From an uncultured Candidatus Saccharibacteria bacterium (lineage in GTDB: Bacteria; Patescibacteriota; Saccharimonadia; Saccharimonadales; Saccharimonadaceae), in the NCBI GenBank assembly GCA_946406315.1, contig CAMJKD010000009.1, positions 1 through 52,806 of the forward strand: DNA of 52,806 nt, read 5' to 3'. Below the pieces are notes generated by a model, which was given only the letters and a program-made list of their open reading frames with translations, was not told the DNA's origin and ran no database searches. Positions 42,444-51,585 of this stretch are shown piece after piece. Numbering within the stretch: the first letter of the stretch is position 1; the number at the start of each line of letters is the position of its first letter. Both the position numbers and the translations under genes were made by a program.

Positions 42444-43355
42444 CTAAGCACCCACGCGGTCTTTACGAATCGTGCGATTCGCGTTACGTTCGACGTATTC
42501 GATAATCTTGCCGGCCACATTGCGCCCAGTTACCCTCTCGATGCCAAACCCTGGTGATGCATTTACCTCGAGCACGAGTGGTCCACGAGCGGAACGCATA
42601 ATATCAACGCCGGCTACTGAAAGTCCCATCACCTTGGCGGCTTTTACTGCAACTTTTTCTTCTTCTGGCGTTAATTTAATTATCGTACCGCTGCCACCTT
42701 TGTGTAGGTTTGAACGAAAGTCATCATCGAGACTCTGGCGTTGCATACTGGCAACCACCTTACTGCCAACCACGAAAGCACGTATGTCGGTGCCGGCCGA
42801 CTCTTTAATGAATTCCTGCAAGAGAATATTCGTCCCTTGCTCATTCGTAAGATAGAAGGCCTGTAGGGTAGATTTAGCTGCCTTCTTTGTTTCAGCTAGA
42901 ACTACACCATTGCCGTGCGTACCGCTAGCTAACTTAATAATGACTGGCGCACCATCTAATTGGTCAAGTAATTGATCGATGTCGGCCGAATCGCGCGAGA
43001 CGACAGTTTTCGGAATATCAATCCCATATTTAGCCAGAAGCTGCATCGAACGGAGTTTATCGCGTGCGCGCGTAATCGCAAGTGATTTTGAAAGGCAGTA
43101 TTCGCCTTGCATCTCAAGCTGGCGTACGATGGCTGTACCATACTTAGTCATACCGGAAGAAATACGTGGAATAATTGCATCAAATTTTCCGAGCGGCTTA
43201 CCCTTGTAGAAAACATTATTTTGACCTTGTTCGATTGATAGGTAACAATTTTTGTACTTAATAACTTTTACTTCGTGATTGCGCTTTTCCGCCTCTTCGA
43301 CCAAGCGTTTGGTGGAATAGTTCGCATTCCCGTTTGAAAGGATAGCAATTTTCAT
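42444..43355 (-). CDS. rimK: RimK-type ATP-grasp ligase, 303 aa
   Basis: ATP-grasp fold with VIIKLASGTHGNGVVLAE near residue 140, LLQEFIKESAGTDIRAFVVG near 185, and metal/ATP site VAGVDIMRSARGPLVLEVNASPG near 250. RimK adds glutamate residues to ribosomal protein S6 or makes free poly-glutamate. Its start overlaps the stop of the aspartic-protease-like gene upstream (ATGA), a pairing known from rimA-rimB-rimK operons. Confidence 0.9.
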   Translation of the reverse strand: MKIAILSNGNANYSTKRLVEEAEKRNHEVKVIKYKNCYLSIEQGQNNVFYKGKPLGKFDAIIPRISSGMTKYGTAIVRQLEMQGEYCLSKSLAITRARDKLRSMQLLAKYGIDIPKTVVSRDSADIDQLLDQLDGAPVIIKLASGTHGNGVVLAETKKAAKSTLQAFYLTNEQGTNILLQEFIKESAGTDIRAFVVGSKVVASMQRQSLDDDFRSNLHKGGSGTIIKLTPEEEKVAVKAAKVMGLSVAGVDIMRSARGPLVLEVNASPGFGIERVTGRNVAGKIIEYVERNANRTIRKDRVGA

Positions 43356-43870
43356 TTTTCATCTACTCCGTTTAGATATTGTTCTTTATAAAACTTATAA
43401 GGATCTTCTTTCATCTGTTCGTTGAGTTTCGACATTTCTTTGACTTCCTTCTCTGTTTCTATATCTTTTTTCTCAACGTCTACTATAAATTTCCCCCGCA
43501 AAGTCCTACGACCGATTAAAATTGGATAATTATGCGTCGAACGATTGCTCAATCCAAAGATGGTTCTAATCTTTCTCCCTTTAATTTTAATAGGTAACTT
43601 AACTTTATACTTCATAACAACGTCGCCGGAGGCACTTTTTACTACTGCCACAGAGTAAGTGTCTGTTACTATTTCATCTCCCGTATAATATGGGGAACCT
43701 TTGTCAAACAACTTATAATGCAATAGCCCATCTCTATCGACAAAAATATCACTTGCCCACACTGCAGATGCGTCTGCGCCAGTATCAATTTTTGCTGGTA
43801 CATCATTGGCATTAGCTAAGCCTACAAAGCTTACTTTCGCATCTCGGCCAATCACCATTTTTTGCGACAT
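43352..43870 (-). CDS. RimB-like retropepsin-type protease, 172 aa
   Basis: The motif KIDTGADASAVWA near residue 25 is the catalytic Asp-Thr-Gly of the retropepsin-like (formerly 'ATP-dependent zinc protease') family. LIGRRTLRGKFIVDVEKK closes the fold, followed by a charged tail. RimB trims the glutamate tails added by RimK. Start at 43870 (MSQKMVIG) is chosen because AAAGGGGA precedes it; an ATG six codons upstream would absorb that site. Confidence 0.85.
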   Translation of the reverse strand: MSQKMVIGRDAKVSFVGLANANDVPAKIDTGADASAVWASDIFVDRDGLLHYKLFDKGSPYYTGDEIVTDTYSVAVVKSASGDVVMKYKVKLPIKIKGRKIRTIFGLSNRSTHNYPILIGRRTLRGKFIVDVEKKDIETEKEVKEMSKLNEQMKEDPYKFYKEQYLNGVDEK

Positions 43871-43967
43871 TGAGCAGTCCCCTTTCATTAGTCAATTATA
43901 TCATTTTAAGATGAATATGTCAAAAATAGACCTAGTATAGCTAACGGATATGTGTTATAATCACAAC

Positions 43968-44567
43968 ATGAAAGAAGAGTTAGCGCAAGTCAAACATGCG
44001 CGTAGTGCTAAAGATTATCCAGATATCGACCTTGAGGCCGACGAACACGTCGTTCTTCATTTTAAACGATCCCGTATTGGTATCATCGCAATTTGGACTA
44101 TGGTTGCCTTTTGTGTCGTCGTACTTAGTCTCTCTATTATCTTAATGTCTAACAACATTAAACTCGATAATACTTTGCTTACTATCAACGAAGCTTCGCT
44201 TGATTATTTGCGCATTGCAATCTTCGCGCTTTACGCCATCATTTTCGCTGGTGGCATTATTGGTCAAAGTATCTACAATACTAACGAAATGTACATCACT
44301 AATCGCCGTGCGATTCAGAAATCTCGCACCTCGCTCTTTGCTAATTCTACTAATATTATCGAGCTTCGCCGCATCGAAGATGTTTCTTTCCGTCAGGAAT
44401 CGCTCGTTGACCATATTTTCCAAATTGGCATCTTACGTATGTCTACTGTGGGCGACGAAACAACCTATACATTTAAGTATCTCGACACGCCGCATGATGA
44501 AGTTAAAATCATTTCACATTTAGTTTACGAATCTAAAAAACACAGCAAACGTAACGATGACGATTGA
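43968..44567 (+). CDS. PH-domain (bPH2-like) membrane protein, 199 aa
   Basis: Two membrane helices (about residues 43-65 and 86-108) are followed by a bacterial PH-like domain (MYITNRRAIQKSRTSLF, then IIELRRIEDVSFRQESLVDHIFQIGIL and GDETTYTFKYL). Such proteins sit in the membrane with the PH domain inside the cell. TATAAT lies six bases before ATG 43968: predicted leaderless. It converges with the pilin gene; a GGGG/CCCC hairpin lies between them. Confidence 0.8.
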   Translation: MKEELAQVKHARSAKDYPDIDLEADEHVVLHFKRSRIGIIAIWTMVAFCVVVLSLSIILMSNNIKLDNTLLTINEASLDYLRIAIFALYAIIFAGGIIGQSIYNTNEMYITNRRAIQKSRTSLFANSTNIIELRRIEDVSFRQESLVDHIFQIGILRMSTVGDETTYTFKYLDTPHDEVKIISHLVYESKKHSKRNDDD

Positions 44568-44591
44568 AAAATGCCCCCCCTCAAAGGGGTA

Positions 44592-44984
44592 TTAATTTCT
44601 ACTTGTTTTTACGAAATCTTCTTCTTTTTCCATGATAGAGCGGAGTTCGTACGATTTGCACTTTCCGTCTTCGCAATTCTTTGCTTCATAAGTATAGTTA
44701 CTGCCTTCGCCCCAAAGTAGGCTTCCGTATGGATCGGTAAATAGGTTCGGGTCAATCCATGGTAATTCTTCGGCCTTCTCAATCTTCTCTGGATAATAAT
44801 GGTTCTTGGCATAATAACCTTCTTCGAGCGCATAATAAATTGCGTTAATGGCAACTTTTCGCTTCTCGTCGCGATCCATTGCATCAGCATTCACTTTTTG
44901 CAAGAAAAACAAAACTACAAAAATACCCACAAAAATAATACACAGCATCAACTCTAAAACGGTGAAACCCTTTTTTGTCTTCAT
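44592..44984 (-). CDS. Type IV pilin-like protein, 130 aa
   Basis: Class III signal KTKKGFTVLELMLCIIFVG: a short basic leader, cleavage after Gly, Phe+1 and Glu+5, then the hydrophobic N-terminal helix. The C-terminal part is short with one Cys pair (KNCEDGKCKSYE), which could form a disulfide with help from the DsbA-like protein. It would be assembled by the PilB/GspE ATPase encoded at 39862; no prepilin peptidase is in the window. Confidence 0.9.
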   Translation of the reverse strand: MKTKKGFTVLELMLCIIFVGIFVVLFFLQKVNADAMDRDEKRKVAINAIYYALEEGYYAKNHYYPEKIEKAEELPWIDPNLFTDPYGSLLWGEGSNYTYEAKNCEDGKCKSYELRSIMEKEEDFVKTSRN

Positions 44985-45000
44985 AGATTCATTTTACCAT

Positions 45001-45031
45001 AAAAAATACTCCAACCTTCTGGAGTATTTTA
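45001..45031. terminator. Terminator between pilin promoter region and tRNA-Met
   Basis: AAAATACTCCA / TGGAGTATTTT perfect stem. On the minus strand it terminates the tRNA transcript. Confidence 0.75.
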
Positions 45032-45042
45032 AATTCAATTTC

Positions 45043-45119
45043 TGGTAGCACCAACTGGGATCGAACCAGTGACCTTAGGCTTATGAGTCCTACGCTCTAA
45101 CCAGCTGAGCTATGGTGCC
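45043..45119 (-). tRNA. tRNA-Met (CAU), elongator
   Basis: GGCACCA acceptor (with a G1:U72 pair), D-arm AGCTCAGCTGGTTAGAGC, anticodon loop CTCATAA, T-arm ACTGG-TTCGATC-CCAGT, encoded CCA. The regular 1-72 contact excludes the initiator, and the body differs from the Ile2-like tRNA at 14297. Confidence 0.85.
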
Positions 45120-45160
45120 ATGAGAGTACTAAAAAAGTATAGCATAAGATAGCATGCTTG

Positions 45161-47167
45161 TCACCTCTTCTTGCGAAACACCGCCGCCGAGCGGCAGGGC
45201 AAATAGATTTCAAAACCTAAACCACGCTTGTCGGCTATGGTCGAGTAAATGTATTTCTCATCGATTCTGTCCTGGCCGCCGAACTCTTTCCTATCTGTAG
45301 AGAAGATGACTCTATAGTTGCCGGCGCCAACTGTATGCGCGTGCAGGAAAAACTTTGTCGCCGATTCGGTTGGGTGGAAATTGAAGGCGTAGAGCAAGTT
45401 ACCGCGTGCGAAGGCGATAATCTTAGCTTTTTCGTCAATCCATAAGTTTTCTGCCGCCGGTTTATTCATAATCTTATTCTTCTTGGCGAATTTTATCATT
45501 GCGGCATCAAAATTAAGCAGCCACTCGTATTTCAGGAAGCCATTATCTGCTAGTGACCATTGGCGCCGCGCATGATGAAAACTCCATCCGTTTCCCTCGC
45601 GTGGAAAATCAATCCATTCTGGGTGACCAAATTCATTCCCCATAAAGTTTAAATATCCTTCGCAGGCTAGAGTTAAAGTGATAAAACGTATCATTTTGTG
45701 CATCTCGATTGCGCGATCGATTGTGGGGGAGTGGTAAGCCTTATTCATACCTTCATACATCTCGGCATCTGCCATGCGAAAAATTAAGGTCTTATCGCCT
45801 ACTAGCGCCTGATCGTGCGATTCGGAATAGCCAATGCTTTTTTCGCCTGGGCGCCGCGTGGTTAATTCGTGCCACATTTTATGCATATCACGCTTTTCGT
45901 CTTTTTCGGATTTTAAAGTTTTTATCCAATAATCTGGAACTCCCATCCCTAGGCGATAGTCGAAACCGATACCGCCATCCTTAATAGGAATACACATACC
46001 AGGCATTCCGCTCATTTCCTCAGCAATCGTGATGGCATTCGGATTCACGGAATGAATTAACTCATTTGCTAATTGTAAATAAGTAATTGCGTCAGTATTC
46101 GTAAATACATCAAAGTATTGTTTGTAATCCGTGAAATCTACACCTAAACCGTGATGGTGGTAACACATACTTGTTACGCCGTCAAAACGAAAACCGTCGA
46201 AGTGATATTCTTCCATCCAGAATTTTAAGTTTGATAATAAGAAATGAATTACCTCATGTTTTGCGTAATTAAATAACTTCGTGCCCCAAGCTGGATGGTC
46301 GCCTGCGTCGCCTGTCATGAAAAACTGATTGAAGGTGCCGTCAAACATATTAATGCCTTCGGCGGTATTCTTAATAGCGTGCGAATGAACGATGTCGAGT
46401 AATACTTTTAAGCCTAACCTATGGGCTTTGTTGATTAAGTACTTCAAATCGTCCGGATTTCCATACCAACTTGATGCGGCATAAAAATTGGATACTTGAT
46501 AGCCGAAGGAGGCATAATATGGATGCTCTTGAATCGCCATTAGCTGCACGGTGTTATAGCCTTCTTTTACGATTCTGGGCAGGATATTATCGGCAAATTC
46601 TCTATAAGTGCCAATTCCTTCTTTGTCTTGTGCCATTCCGACGTGTGCTTCGTAAATGAATAAAGAATCGGGCTTATTATCCTGATAGTTATTATCTGTC
46701 CAACGGAATGCCTTTTCTGGCGCCCATATTTCGCCTACGAAGCCACGCGTAAGTTTATCTTGTACGACATAGTTCATATAAAGTGGAATTCGATCGAATT
46801 TGCGTCCACGTCGCGTGATTTGTACCTTAATCTTTTGCCCATGCTTAATCTTATCGCGACCTTTAATCTTAATTTCCCAAATACCAGATTCAGTACGATG
46901 CATTGGATGTGCGCGCCTATCCCAATCATTAAAATCGCCAATTAAATGCATTTCATCTGCGCCTGGCGCCCACTCTCGGTAAATCCAGCCATCTTTTGTA
47001 CGGGAGAATCCAAAAAACATATAACCGTTCGCAAAACTCTCGAGGCTATTTTCGCCCACTAAATCATATCTGGTCTCATAGTACTTGTTCATGCGTAAAT
47101 TAATATCGCTTTCAAACGGCTCCAGCCACGGGTCAATCTCGAGAATTTTATACTTTTTGTTTGTCAT
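45161..47167 (-). CDS. glgB: 1,4-alpha-glucan branching enzyme, 668 aa
   Basis: An N-terminal CBM48-like domain (EWAPGADEMHLIGDFNDW near residue 70) is followed by the GH13 barrel. Catalytic residues lie in DGFRFDGVTSMCYHHHG near 330 (nucleophile Asp), ITIAEEMSGMPG near 385 (acid Glu) and GYSESHDQALVG near 450 (Asp). FDGVTSM with YHHHG is the signature of the eukaryote-like GBE subgroup. The enzyme makes alpha-1,6 branches in glycogen. No other glycogen gene is in the window, so it might also act on host or surface glucans. Confidence 0.93.
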   Translation of the reverse strand: MTNKKYKILEIDPWLEPFESDINLRMNKYYETRYDLVGENSLESFANGYMFFGFSRTKDGWIYREWAPGADEMHLIGDFNDWDRRAHPMHRTESGIWEIKIKGRDKIKHGQKIKVQITRRGRKFDRIPLYMNYVVQDKLTRGFVGEIWAPEKAFRWTDNNYQDNKPDSLFIYEAHVGMAQDKEGIGTYREFADNILPRIVKEGYNTVQLMAIQEHPYYASFGYQVSNFYAASSWYGNPDDLKYLINKAHRLGLKVLLDIVHSHAIKNTAEGINMFDGTFNQFFMTGDAGDHPAWGTKLFNYAKHEVIHFLLSNLKFWMEEYHFDGFRFDGVTSMCYHHHGLGVDFTDYKQYFDVFTNTDAITYLQLANELIHSVNPNAITIAEEMSGMPGMCIPIKDGGIGFDYRLGMGVPDYWIKTLKSEKDEKRDMHKMWHELTTRRPGEKSIGYSESHDQALVGDKTLIFRMADAEMYEGMNKAYHSPTIDRAIEMHKMIRFITLTLACEGYLNFMGNEFGHPEWIDFPREGNGWSFHHARRQWSLADNGFLKYEWLLNFDAAMIKFAKKNKIMNKPAAENLWIDEKAKIIAFARGNLLYAFNFHPTESATKFFLHAHTVGAGNYRVIFSTDRKEFGGQDRIDEKYIYSTIADKRGLGFEIYLPCRSAAVFRKKR

Positions 47168-47231
47168 AGTAGTATTTAAATTTTAGCATATGAGTCGTCC
47201 AAAAAAATAAGACCCAATGGGTCTATTATTC

Positions 47232-47320
47232 TGGCGGAAGGGGTGAGATTCGAACTCACGGTGGCTATTAACCACGCCGGTTTTCAAGACCGGTGCCTTA
47301 AACCACTCGGCCACCCTTCC
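47232..47320 (-). tRNA. tRNA-Ser (UGA)
   Basis: GGAAGGG acceptor, D-arm GCCGAGTGGTTTAAGGC, anticodon loop CTTGAAA (anticodon UGA), a long variable arm of the class II type, T-arm GTGAG-TTCGAAT-CTCAC, discriminator G and encoded CCA. Confidence 0.95.
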
Positions 47321-47361
47321 ACTAGATGAAATTATATCATATCTTATATAATAATCTTAGT

Positions 47362-47796
47362 ATGAAGATGAAAATAACTAAATTTTATAAGGATGCAATC
47401 ATTCCAACTTATCAAACCAAAGGCGCCGCTGGCTTCGATTTTTGCGCTCATCTCAGTGAGCCGTACATTATGCAGCCGGGAGAAATTCACGCCTTTGATA
47501 CTGGCGTTGGGGTTGAAATACCCGATGGCTATGAGCTGCAAATCCGTAGCCGTAGTGGTCTAGCCTATAAACATTATATTTCTCTCCTGAATGGTATCGG
47601 CACTATCGACTCAGACTATCGTGGCGAAATGCGAGTTTTGCTTAAAAATTATGGCGATAAAGAGTTTGTAGTTGAGCCTGGTATGCGCATTGCGCAGGGG
47701 GTTGTTGCGAAATATGAACACATTGAATTCGAAGAAGTCGACGACCTTCCAGAAACCAATCGCTCGGGCGGCTTTGGCAGCACTGGCTTGAAATAA
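47362..47796 (+). CDS. dut: dUTP diphosphatase, 144 aa
   Basis: All five trimeric dUTPase motifs are visible: AAGFDFCA, RSRSGLAYK, GIGTIDSDYRGE, RIAQGVV and the C-terminal NRSGGFGSTG. It hydrolyses dUTP to dUMP, keeps uracil out of DNA and feeds dTMP synthesis. Start at ATG 47362 (an ATG two codons later is also possible); TATAAT stands about nine bases upstream, so the message is nearly leaderless. Confidence 0.95.
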   Translation: MKMKITKFYKDAIIPTYQTKGAAGFDFCAHLSEPYIMQPGEIHAFDTGVGVEIPDGYELQIRSRSGLAYKHYISLLNGIGTIDSDYRGEMRVLLKNYGDKEFVVEPGMRIAQGVVAKYEHIEFEEVDDLPETNRSGGFGSTGLK

Positions 47797-47797
47797 A

Positions 47798-47826
47798 AAA
47801 TAGCCTCTCAGAAAAGGCTATTTTAA
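47798..47826. terminator. Bidirectional terminator between dut and yebC
   Basis: AAAATAGCCT / AGGCTATTTT perfect stem with an 8-nt loop, shared by the two convergent genes. Confidence 0.9.
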
Positions 47827-47834
47827 ATTGGTCA

Positions 47835-48536
47835 CTATTCCGCATTAGTATGGACGGCGACCACGTCATCGAGGTCATCAATTGCATCGAGAATTTTTTC
47901 GACTTTTGGCGCATTTTCTTCATCTACTGGTACGGTACTATTTGGCACATATTGTAATTCCGCCGAATCGATTTCGTAACCAGCATCAATCAGACCGCTG
48001 CGTACTTTTGCTAAATCACTGGCGGCGGTGTAGATAGTTGTACCATCTTCTTCATCCGCAATATCTTCTGCGCCAGCATCAAGTGCCGCCATCATTACTT
48101 CATCGCCTTTGGATTTAGTAAAAATCACACCCTTACGCGTAAATTGAAACATTACTGAGCCCGGATCCGCCATGCGACCACCGTTCTTTTCGAGCGTATG
48201 GCGCACTTCTGGCATTGTGCGATTTTTATTATCGGTAGCAACCTCGATAATAATACCTACGCCGCCAGGACCATAAGCTTCATAAGTCTCTTCAATTAGC
48301 GCCGCAGCACTTTTGTCTGCAACGCGAGCAATGGCGCGTTCGATGTTTGCTTTCGGCATATTGGCTAAACGCGCTTTTTCAAGCACCATTGCAAGGGAAG
48401 GGTTCATTGCAGGATCGGTGCCACTGCGTGCTGCAATAGCAATTTGGTTACCGATTTTTGTAAACAACGCACCGCGTTTAGCGTCTACGACGGCTTTTTG
48501 GCGCTTAGTGGTTGCCCATTTGCTGTGTCCGCTCAT
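47835..48536 (-). CDS. YebC/PmpR-family protein, 233 aa
   Basis: The conserved N-terminus SGHSKWATTKRQKAVVDAKRG, LEKARLANMPKANIERAIAR near residue 50, and YEAYGPGGVGIIIE near 85 define the YebC family. Members were long called transcription regulators; some act on ribosomes stalled at proline runs. Length is normal. On its own, convergent with dut. Confidence 0.93.
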   Translation of the reverse strand: MSGHSKWATTKRQKAVVDAKRGALFTKIGNQIAIAARSGTDPAMNPSLAMVLEKARLANMPKANIERAIARVADKSAAALIEETYEAYGPGGVGIIIEVATDNKNRTMPEVRHTLEKNGGRMADPGSVMFQFTRKGVIFTKSKGDEVMMAALDAGAEDIADEEDGTTIYTAASDLAKVRSGLIDAGYEIDSAELQYVPNSTVPVDEENAPKVEKILDAIDDLDDVVAVHTNAE

Positions 48537-48722
48537 TTTTTATCCTTATTTTTAATAACAGTATTTTCCATATTTTAACATATTTTTAACTATTAAAGAC
48601 AGGCATTTGTCAAAAACAACAAGCTGATGCTTTATTGGACGATTGGGCAGTGCTATCTTTAATTAGTCTTAAATTAATTTCTGAACATAAATATAAATAT
48701 TAATAGGAGGAAATAAACGCAA

Positions 48723-49124
48723 ATGAGATATATTAAAAAATCTAGCTTAAATGCCAGCGAAGTCGCGCAAATCCGTCGTCGTTCGGACAATAACTATATT
48801 TGGGCTGTTCTCGACATCGCACAGAATCGAATTGCTATAGGCGATGAGTTTCTCATAGATTTACGCGATGCGCTCATCCGTAAATATCGCAGTTATTCAC
48901 ACGATATTTATGGCATTGGTTTAGATTTACGCACGGGCGAAATATTCTACGCCACAATCGTTAATCGTATGAACAGCAATTATCGTGAACTCAAAGATAT
49001 CCCACAGCACGTTAGAGACCGCATAGAAACAATGGTAGCTTACTATTTTGAGCGATTCGAACCCTTCCGCCCTAAATCATACCGCATTTATCAAGCACAT
49101 AATACACAATCATCGTCCCGCTAG
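48723..49124 (+). CDS. DUF5674-like hypothetical protein, 133 aa
   Basis: The segment AVLDIAQNRIAIGDEFLID followed by DIYGIGLDL and RMNSNYRELKDIPQHVRDRIE follows the conserved order of the DUF5674 family (VVDI-GGELH-WGINL-INIRP), but with several changes in the most conserved positions. Function unknown. Ribosome site AGGAGG at good distance before ATG 48723. It lies 50 bases before recA and may share its transcript. Confidence 0.7.
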   Translation: MRYIKKSSLNASEVAQIRRRSDNNYIWAVLDIAQNRIAIGDEFLIDLRDALIRKYRSYSHDIYGIGLDLRTGEIFYATIVNRMNSNYRELKDIPQHVRDRIETMVAYYFERFEPFRPKSYRIYQAHNTQSSSR

Positions 49125-49174
49125 ATTTTACCCCAATAATCAGCTAAAATATAACTATAAATAGGAGGTTTCAA

Positions 49175-50245
49175 GTGGCTAAGAAGAGTCAGGAAGCGGT
49201 GGGTGCGTCAGATAGAGATAAAAAAGATAAACAAACTAAAAGCGCCTCAGCTATGGATGAGGGCAAAAAGCAGGCACTAAATTTAGCTTTGTCTCAGATT
49301 ACGAAGCAGTTCGGTGACGGCTCTATTATGAAGCTCGGCGAGCAATCGAAGATCGATGTCGAGTTATTCTCGAGCGGTTCGTTAGCTTTCGATCTCGCAC
49401 TCGGCGGCGGCTTTCCGAAAGGGCGTATTATTGAGATTTATGGTCCAGAATCTTCTGGCAAGACAACCTTAGCTTTACATGCTATTGCCGAGATTCAAAA
49501 ACAAGGCGGTCAAGCTGCATTTATCGATGCGGAGCACGCGCTCGATCCAGCCTATGCGCGTAAGATTGGTGTCAAAACGGATGATTTGCTCATATCGCAG
49601 CCGGACAATGGCGAGCAAGCGCTAGAAATATGTGAAACTCTTGTTCGTTCTGGTGCGGTTGATTTAATCATAGTTGACTCTGTAGCAGCCTTAGTGCCGC
49701 AAGCGGAAATTGATGGCGATATGGGCGATGCGCAAATGGGGCTTCAGGCGCGTTTAATGTCTCAGGCTATGCGCAAATTAACTGGTATTATTAGCAAGAC
49801 TAAGGCTACGGTTATCTTTATTAATCAGATTCGTATGAAAATTGGAGTCATGTTTGGCAACCCGGAAACTACGACCGGCGGTAATGCGCTTAAGTTCTAT
49901 GCTTCTGTTCGTGTCGATATTCGCCGTATCGGTCAAATTAAAGACGGCGATAACATCGCTGGAAACCGTACGAAAATCAAAGTCGTCAAGAATAAGATTG
50001 CCGCACCATTCCGTACAGCTGAATTCGATATTATGTATAACGAGGGCATTAGCAAGACTGGCGACGTACTCGATCTTTCGGTCCAATATGGCGTAGTAGA
50101 AAAAGCTGGCGCCTTCTTTAAATATAATGGCGAAACTCTCGGTCAGGGTCGCGAGGCAGTTAAGCGCCTCTTTAAGGAGAAACCAGAACTTATGGCAGAA
50201 ATAGAAACTAAAGTTCGCGCAGCTGCTAAAAACAACGAAGACTAA
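49175..50245 (+). CDS. recA: RecA recombinase, 356 aa
   Basis: Walker [10 protein letters not shown] near residue 86, [12 protein letters not shown] (Walker B), loop L1 region [24 protein letters not shown] and L2 region [21 protein letters not shown] are all standard. It forms filaments on single-stranded DNA for homologous recombination. The start is GTG 49175 behind AGGAGG; the extra N-terminal ~30 residues are Lys/Asp-rich. Its stop overlaps the recX start (TAATG). It would drive exchange between the surface-protein copies. Confidence 0.97.
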   Translation: MAKKSQEAVGASDRDKKDKQTKSASAMDEGKKQALNLALSQITKQFGDGSIMKLGEQSKIDVELFSSGSLAFDLALGGGFPKGRIIEIYGPESSGKTTLALHAIAEIQKQGGQAAFIDAEHALDPAYARKIGVKTDDLLISQPDNGEQALEICETLVRSGAVDLIIVDSVAALVPQAEIDGDMGDAQMGLQARLMSQAMRKLTGIISKTKATVIFINQIRMKIGVMFGNPETTTGGNALKFYASVRVDIRRIGQIKDGDNIAGNRTKIKVVKNKIAAPFRTAEFDIMYNEGISKTGDVLDLSVQYGVVEKAGAFFKYNGETLGQGREAVKRLFKEKPELMAEIETKVRAAAKNNED

Positions 50246-50973
50246 TGCTGGAAACGATTACGATTTTCGATGCGGATGATTCCGCCAAAACAAACCAAGA
50301 TCATCGCGTCACAGACATTAAAGAAGCTGCCTATAAGCAGAATCGCATTAATATCTACGTTGACGATAAATTTTTCTGCTCTCTTGATATTTCGCAAGTC
50401 GTAGACTATTCCGTTAAAGTTGGACGTAAGCTATCCGTCGCAGAACTGGAAGAGCTTAAGCGCGCATCGGATTTTGGTAAATTTTATACTTGCGCACTCG
50501 AGTATGTTTTAATGCGACCGCACTCAACGAAGGAAATACGTGACTATCTTAAACGCAAGACCTTAAGCAAAAAAGTTCGTGTTAAAAATTGTAAGACAGG
50601 CGAATATCAAACTAAAATGCAAAAGGGTTATGATTCTAGCCTTGTTCCATTAGTTCTAGAACGTCTAGATAAACACGGCCATTTAAACGACCGCCATTTT
50701 GCCGAGTTGTGGGTTGAAAATCGTAATACTAAAAAAGGAACCAGTCGCAAAAAACTTCGTAACGAATTGCTAAAAAAGGGAATTAGCGAGGCTATCATCG
50801 ATGAGGTTCTTCAGAACAGCTCGCGCAATGATGGAGAAGAGTTATGCAAGATTATTGCCCGTAAAGCTAATCACTACGACAATCAGCAAAAACTGATTCA
50901 ATATCTAGTGCGACAAGGTTTTAATTATTCAGACATTTTAGACGAGCTTGCGTCATCGTCCGATGGGGCGTAA
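50245..50973 (+). CDS. recX: RecX regulatory protein, 242 aa
   Basis: Three-helix RecX repeats: ALEYVLMRPHSTKEIRDYLKRK near residue 85, LVLERLDKHGHLNDRHFAELWVENR near 130, and KLIQYLVRQGFNYSDILDEL near the end. RecX binds inside the RecA filament and limits its activity. Coupled to recA by the one-base overlap. The N-terminal ~70 residues form a beta-rich extension seen in several RecX proteins. The 3' end overlaps the convergent PRC-barrel gene. Confidence 0.92.
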   Translation: MLETITIFDADDSAKTNQDHRVTDIKEAAYKQNRINIYVDDKFFCSLDISQVVDYSVKVGRKLSVAELEELKRASDFGKFYTCALEYVLMRPHSTKEIRDYLKRKTLSKKVRVKNCKTGEYQTKMQKGYDSSLVPLVLERLDKHGHLNDRHFAELWVENRNTKKGTSRKKLRNELLKKGISEAIIDEVLQNSSRNDGEELCKIIARKANHYDNQQKLIQYLVRQGFNYSDILDELASSSDGA

Positions 50974-51548
50974 TCTGGTTTACGAAAAGGATTTGAGAAG
51001 TTAGGCACAAATTCTTCCTCAGGCGCCTCTTTTGCCTTTTTGACCTTAACTTTAGAAGTGCTATGCTTTATCGTAACTTTAAAATCGTCAATCTCAACAA
51101 TTTGCGAGCGGTTAATTGTTAATTGCGGATCGATAAAAGAAGCCATTACTGGGCGTTGAACAATTAACTGATAAACCATAAAACTACCGGAATCAATTGT
51201 GTAATCAATAATTTTGCCCAGCTTTTTGCCGCGCTGGTCGATAACTTTTAGACCAACCAGGTCAAAATCCAAAGACATAATTTCATCGAGTTTTATTACG
51301 TCATCACGTGTAGTAAATACATCTGCGGAGTCAACAATAAAGCCTTTTTCGCTCATTTCGCGCACGTCGGCTAAATCCAGGATGTTTCCTACATCTGGGT
51401 CATTTTGAATAATTGCGCCTTCGAGGGTATAAGCGATTATCTTTAAATCTTCAGGATCGATAATGGCCTTCTTAGTTCGCGCAATTTCACCTCCCACATG
51501 TAAACTTAATACAGGGAAGTTAGTCAAATTTGAGCCAACCATTAACAT
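50925..51548 (-). CDS. PRC-barrel domain protein, 207 aa
   Basis: Two PRC-barrel-like units are visible: NFPVLSLHVGGEIARTKKAII near residue 8 and DFDLVGLKVIDQRGKKLGKIIDYTID near 90. A Lys-rich stretch and an acidic Asp/Ser-rich tail follow. PRC barrels occur in RimM and photosynthetic reaction centres and often bind RNA or proteins. The start at 51548 (MLMVGSNLT) is chosen because GGAGAGAAAAAG precedes it and the longer frame would run under the tilS promoter. Confidence 0.75.
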   Translation of the reverse strand: MLMVGSNLTNFPVLSLHVGGEIARTKKAIIDPEDLKIIAYTLEGAIIQNDPDVGNILDLADVREMSEKGFIVDSADVFTTRDDVIKLDEIMSLDFDLVGLKVIDQRGKKLGKIIDYTIDSGSFMVYQLIVQRPVMASFIDPQLTINRSQIVEIDDFKVTIKHSTSKVKVKKAKEAPEEEFVPNFSNPFRKPDYAPSDDDASSSKMSE

Positions 51549-51585
51549 TTTCTTTTTCTCTCCGCTTATGGAATAATTGTAGCAC

